DNA of 7,832 nucleotides from assembly GCA_017379255.1 (NCBI GenBank), contig JAFNWZ010000228.1, positions 1 to 7,832 of the forward strand. Direction: 5' to 3'. Each line of letters opens with the position of its first letter. Position 1 is the stretch's first letter. The notes below the pieces were generated by a model. It had not been told where the DNA came from and ran no database searches. It was given only the letters and a program-made list of their open reading frames with translations. The position numbers and the translations under genes are program-made. Below, one piece after another: positions 5,558 through 7,832 of this stretch. This DNA comes from Akkermansia sp. Lineage in GTDB: Bacteria; Verrucomicrobiota; Verrucomicrobiia; Verrucomicrobiales; Akkermansiaceae.

Positions 5558-7832
5558 TGAACACAACATACAGCACTATTGACGCCAACGAGGCCGTAGC
5601 CTCCGTAGCGTACCGTTGCTCTGAAGTGGCCGCCATCTACCCCATCACCCCGTCCTCCCCGATGGGTGAATCGGCAGAGGCCTGGACCGCTGTAGATCGC
5701 AAGAATCTCTGGGGCACGGTCCCCAGCATCGTCGAGATGGAATCTGAGGCAGGTGCTGCCGGTGCCGTTCACGGCGCTCTGCAGACCGGCTCCATGGCCA
5801 CCACCTTCACGGCCTCCCAGGGTCTGCTGCTCATGATTCCCAACATGTTCAAGATCGCCGGTGAGCTGACGCCCTGCGTCTTCCACATCGCCGCCCGCGC
5901 ACTGGCCGCCCAGGGGCTTTCCATCTTCGGTGACCACAGCGACGTGATGAGCGCCCGCTCCACCGGTTTTGCCATGCTCTGCGGTGCCTCCACCCAGGAA
6001 GCCCCGGATATGGCCGCCATCGCCCACGCTGCCACGCTGGAAAGCCGCGTACCCTTCATCAACTTCTTTGACGGCTTCCGCACCTCTCACGAAGTGGGCA
6101 AGATTGCCGACATCACCGACGAGCAGCTGCGCGGCATGATTGACCAGGACCTGGTGGATGCCTTCCACGCCCGCGCCCTCACACCGGATGCACCGGTCAT
6201 CCGCGGCACAGCCCAGAACCCGGACGTCTACTTCCAGGGCCGCGAAACCGTCAACAAGTTCTACAACGCCGTGCCCGGCATCGTGAAGAAGGCCATGAAG
6301 AAGTTCGGTGAGCTCACCGGCCGCTGCTACGATGTGGTGGAATACATCGGCAGCCCGGAAGCTACCCGCGTCATCATCATCATGGGTTCCGGCGCAGAGG
6401 CCTGCCTTGAGACCGTGCAGGCCCTGAGCGAGGACATCGGCGTGCTGAAGGTGCGGCTGTACCGTCCGTTCCCGGCAGAGGACGTGATTGCCGCCCTGCC
6501 CAGCACCGTGAAGAAGATTGCCGTGCTCGACCGCACCAAGGAACCCGGCAGCCTGGGTGAACCCCTGCTGCAGGATGTGGTGCAGGCCCTCTCCGACGCC
6601 GCAGTCAAGGGCACGCTGCCCTTCGCCATGCCCCTCATCGTGGGTGGCCGCTACGGTCTGGGTTCCAAGGAATTCACCCCCGCCATGGTGAAGGGTGTGT
6701 TCGACGAACTCAAGAAGGACGCCCCCATGACCGGCTTTGCCGTGGGTATTGAGGACGACGTGACCGGCCTCTCCATTGCCTACGACCCGAGCTTCACCAC
6801 CGAGGCCGACACCGTGACCCGCTGCATGTTCTATGGTCTGGGCTCCGACGGCACCGTGGGTGCCAACAAGGACGCCATCAAGATTATCGGCAAGCACACC
6901 GACCTCTACGTGCAGGGCTACTTCGTGTACGACTCCAAGAAGTCCGGTTCCTCCACGGTATCCCACCTGCGTTTCGGCACCACACCGATTCACAGCACCT
7001 ACCTCATCACCAGCGCCAACTTCATTGCGCTGCACCAGCCCAGCCTGCTCAACACCTTCGACTTCCTGAAGAACGCGGCCAACGGCGCCACCTTCCTCAT
7101 CAACACCCCGGTGGCTGCTGACAAGGTGTGGGACAGCCTGCCCGCCCGCATGCAGCAGCAGATTCTGGACAAGGACATCAAGGTATACTGCATCGACGCC
7201 TTCAAGGTGGCCAAGGCTACCGGCATGGGCGGCCGCATCAACATGATCATGCAGACCTGCTTCTTCCACCTCTCCGGCGTGATTCCCTCCGATGAAGCCA
7301 TCGGCTACATCAAGGAAGCCATCAAGAAGACCTACGGCAAGAAGGGTGACGAAGTGGTGGCCAAGAACATCCAGGCTGTGGATGCCTCCCTGGCCAACCT
7401 GTACGAGGTGACCGTAGGCAGCGCCATCACCGGCCACGAGCTGCCCTCCGCCCTGGCTCCCGGCGCTCCCGCCTTTGTGCGCGACGTGCTCGGCAAGATT
7501 GTCATCGGCGAAGGCGACAGCGTGAAGGTTTCTGAAATGCCCGTGGACGGCACCTTCCCCAGCGGCACCACGCAGTACGAGAAGCGCAACCTCGCCCTCG
7601 AAATCCCCGTGTGGACCCCGGAAAAGACCGAAACCAGCAAGGCCTGTATCCAGTGCGGCAAGTGCACCACCGTGTGCCCCCACGCTGCCCTGCGCGCCAA
7701 GATGGTGGACCCCGCCGACATGGAAGGCGCACCGGAAACCTTCAAGAGCGCCGATGCCAGCAAGATGCACAAGAACTGGCAGGGCAAGAAGTTCGTCATC
7801 CAGGTATCTGCCGCAGACTGCACAGGCTGCAC
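5557..7832 (+). CDS. nifJ: Pyruvate:ferredoxin (flavodoxin) oxidoreductase, 3' end missing
   Basis: This cytoplasmic iron-sulfur enzyme converts pyruvate and CoA to acetyl-CoA and CO2, using thiamine pyrophosphate and passing electrons to ferredoxin or flavodoxin. It is central to anaerobic pyruvate breakdown. The frame is open for 758 codons to the right edge; family members are about 1170-1190 residues, so roughly a third is missing. The N-terminal domain has the active-site residues at the same numbers as in the Desulfovibrio africanus enzyme: T31 in YPITPSSP, E64 in VEMESEAG and R114 in HIAARALAAQ. A transketolase-C-like domain follows near 265-385 (IIIMGSGAEACLETV), then the gamma-type domain (GLGSDGTVGANKDAIK, SSTVSHLRFG). 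The ferredoxin domain begins with C697, C700, C703 and C707 (CIQCGKC, VCP) and the next cluster starts at C755 and C758. The ATG at 5557 is the only start, as a stop lies in frame at 5506, and it matches the family N-terminus. No Shine-Dalgarno is seen. The missing part should hold the rest of the ferredoxin domain and the main thiamine-binding domain. Confidence 0.97.
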   Translation, partial: MNTTYSTIDANEAVASVAYRCSEVAAIYPITPSSPMGESAEAWTAVDRKNLWGTVPSIVEMESEAGAAGAVHGALQTGSMATTFTASQGLLLMIPNMFKIAGELTPCVFHIAARALAAQGLSIFGDHSDVMSARSTGFAMLCGASTQEAPDMAAIAHAATLESRVPFINFFDGFRTSHEVGKIADITDEQLRGMIDQDLVDAFHARALTPDAPVIRGTAQNPDVYFQGRETVNKFYNAVPGIVKKAMKKFGELTGRCYDVVEYIGSPEATRVIIIMGSGAEACLETVQALSEDIGVLKVRLYRPFPAEDVIAALPSTVKKIAVLDRTKEPGSLGEPLLQDVVQALSDAAVKGTLPFAMPLIVGGRYGLGSKEFTPAMVKGVFDELKKDAPMTGFAVGIEDDVTGLSIAYDPSFTTEADTVTRCMFYGLGSDGTVGANKDAIKIIGKHTDLYVQGYFVYDSKKSGSSTVSHLRFGTTPIHSTYLITSANFIALHQPSLLNTFDFLKNAANGATFLINTPVAADKVWDSLPARMQQQILDKDIKVYCIDAFKVAKATGMGGRINMIMQTCFFHLSGVIPSDEAIGYIKEAIKKTYGKKGDEVVAKNIQAVDASLANLYEVTVGSAITGHELPSALAPGAPAFVRDVLGKIVIGEGDSVKVSEMPVDGTFPSGTTQYEKRNLALEIPVWTPEKTETSKACIQCGKCTTVCPHAALRAKMVDPADMEGAPETFKSADASKMHKNWQGKKFVIQVSAADCTGC

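Noticed and set aside
5546..5559. A canonical Rex operator at the nifJ start
   Set aside because: Rex sites have TTGTTA and TAACAA half-sites separated by about six bases. Here they abut and the outer base is not symmetric.
5524..7770. A 748-codon open frame on the minus strand opposite nifJ
   Set aside because: The plus strand is unmistakably nifJ with all catalytic motifs. The antisense frame is open because of the strong GC third-position bias, and its protein is a low-complexity mix of Gly, His, Val and Ala.

Overview
The window carries three consecutive plus-strand genes from a GC-rich bacterium. The first and last are cut by the window edges. The gene set is a secreted-type LacZ-family beta-galactosidase with two carbohydrate-binding modules, a zinc-ribbon membrane protein with two TPM-like regions, and a pyruvate:ferredoxin (flavodoxin) oxidoreductase. 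Together with the strongly GC-biased third codon positions and the lack of Shine-Dalgarno sequences, this suits an anaerobic, glycan-degrading gut bacterium. An Akkermansia-like member of the Verrucomicrobiota is my best guess. It rests on gene content and general resemblance, not on a search, and a Bacteroidota-like or other PVC lineage is not excluded.

Layout. Positions 1-3455 hold the C-terminal four fifths or so of a GH2 beta-galactosidase: the end of the Ig-like domain, the TIM barrel with both catalytic glutamates, the beta-sandwich small-chain domains, a chitobiase-C-like module and two CBM32 (F5/8 type C) modules. A strong intrinsic terminator at 3486-3517 closes this transcript. Positions 3618-5405 hold a complete 595-residue protein of unknown function. 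It has a four-cysteine zinc ribbon, a degenerate TPM-like region, an internal signal-peptide-like segment, a charged helical linker, a second TPM-like region and a C-terminal membrane helix. A 151-base AT-richer gap (5406-5556) holds a possible promoter, a small hairpin, a palindrome and regularly spaced AACAT motifs. Positions 5557-7832 hold the first 758 codons of nifJ, which run off the right edge within the ferredoxin domain.

How the genes fit together. The galactosidase would release galactose from host or dietary glycans. The oxidoreductase would convert the pyruvate from that sugar into acetyl-CoA and reduced ferredoxin or flavodoxin. This is a physiological link only: the terminator separates the first two genes, and nifJ appears to have its own leader, so one operon is unlikely. 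The middle gene is the least explained and the most worth a second look. I saw no RNA genes, mobile elements, CRISPR arrays or defence genes, and no clear previously undescribed multi-gene system.
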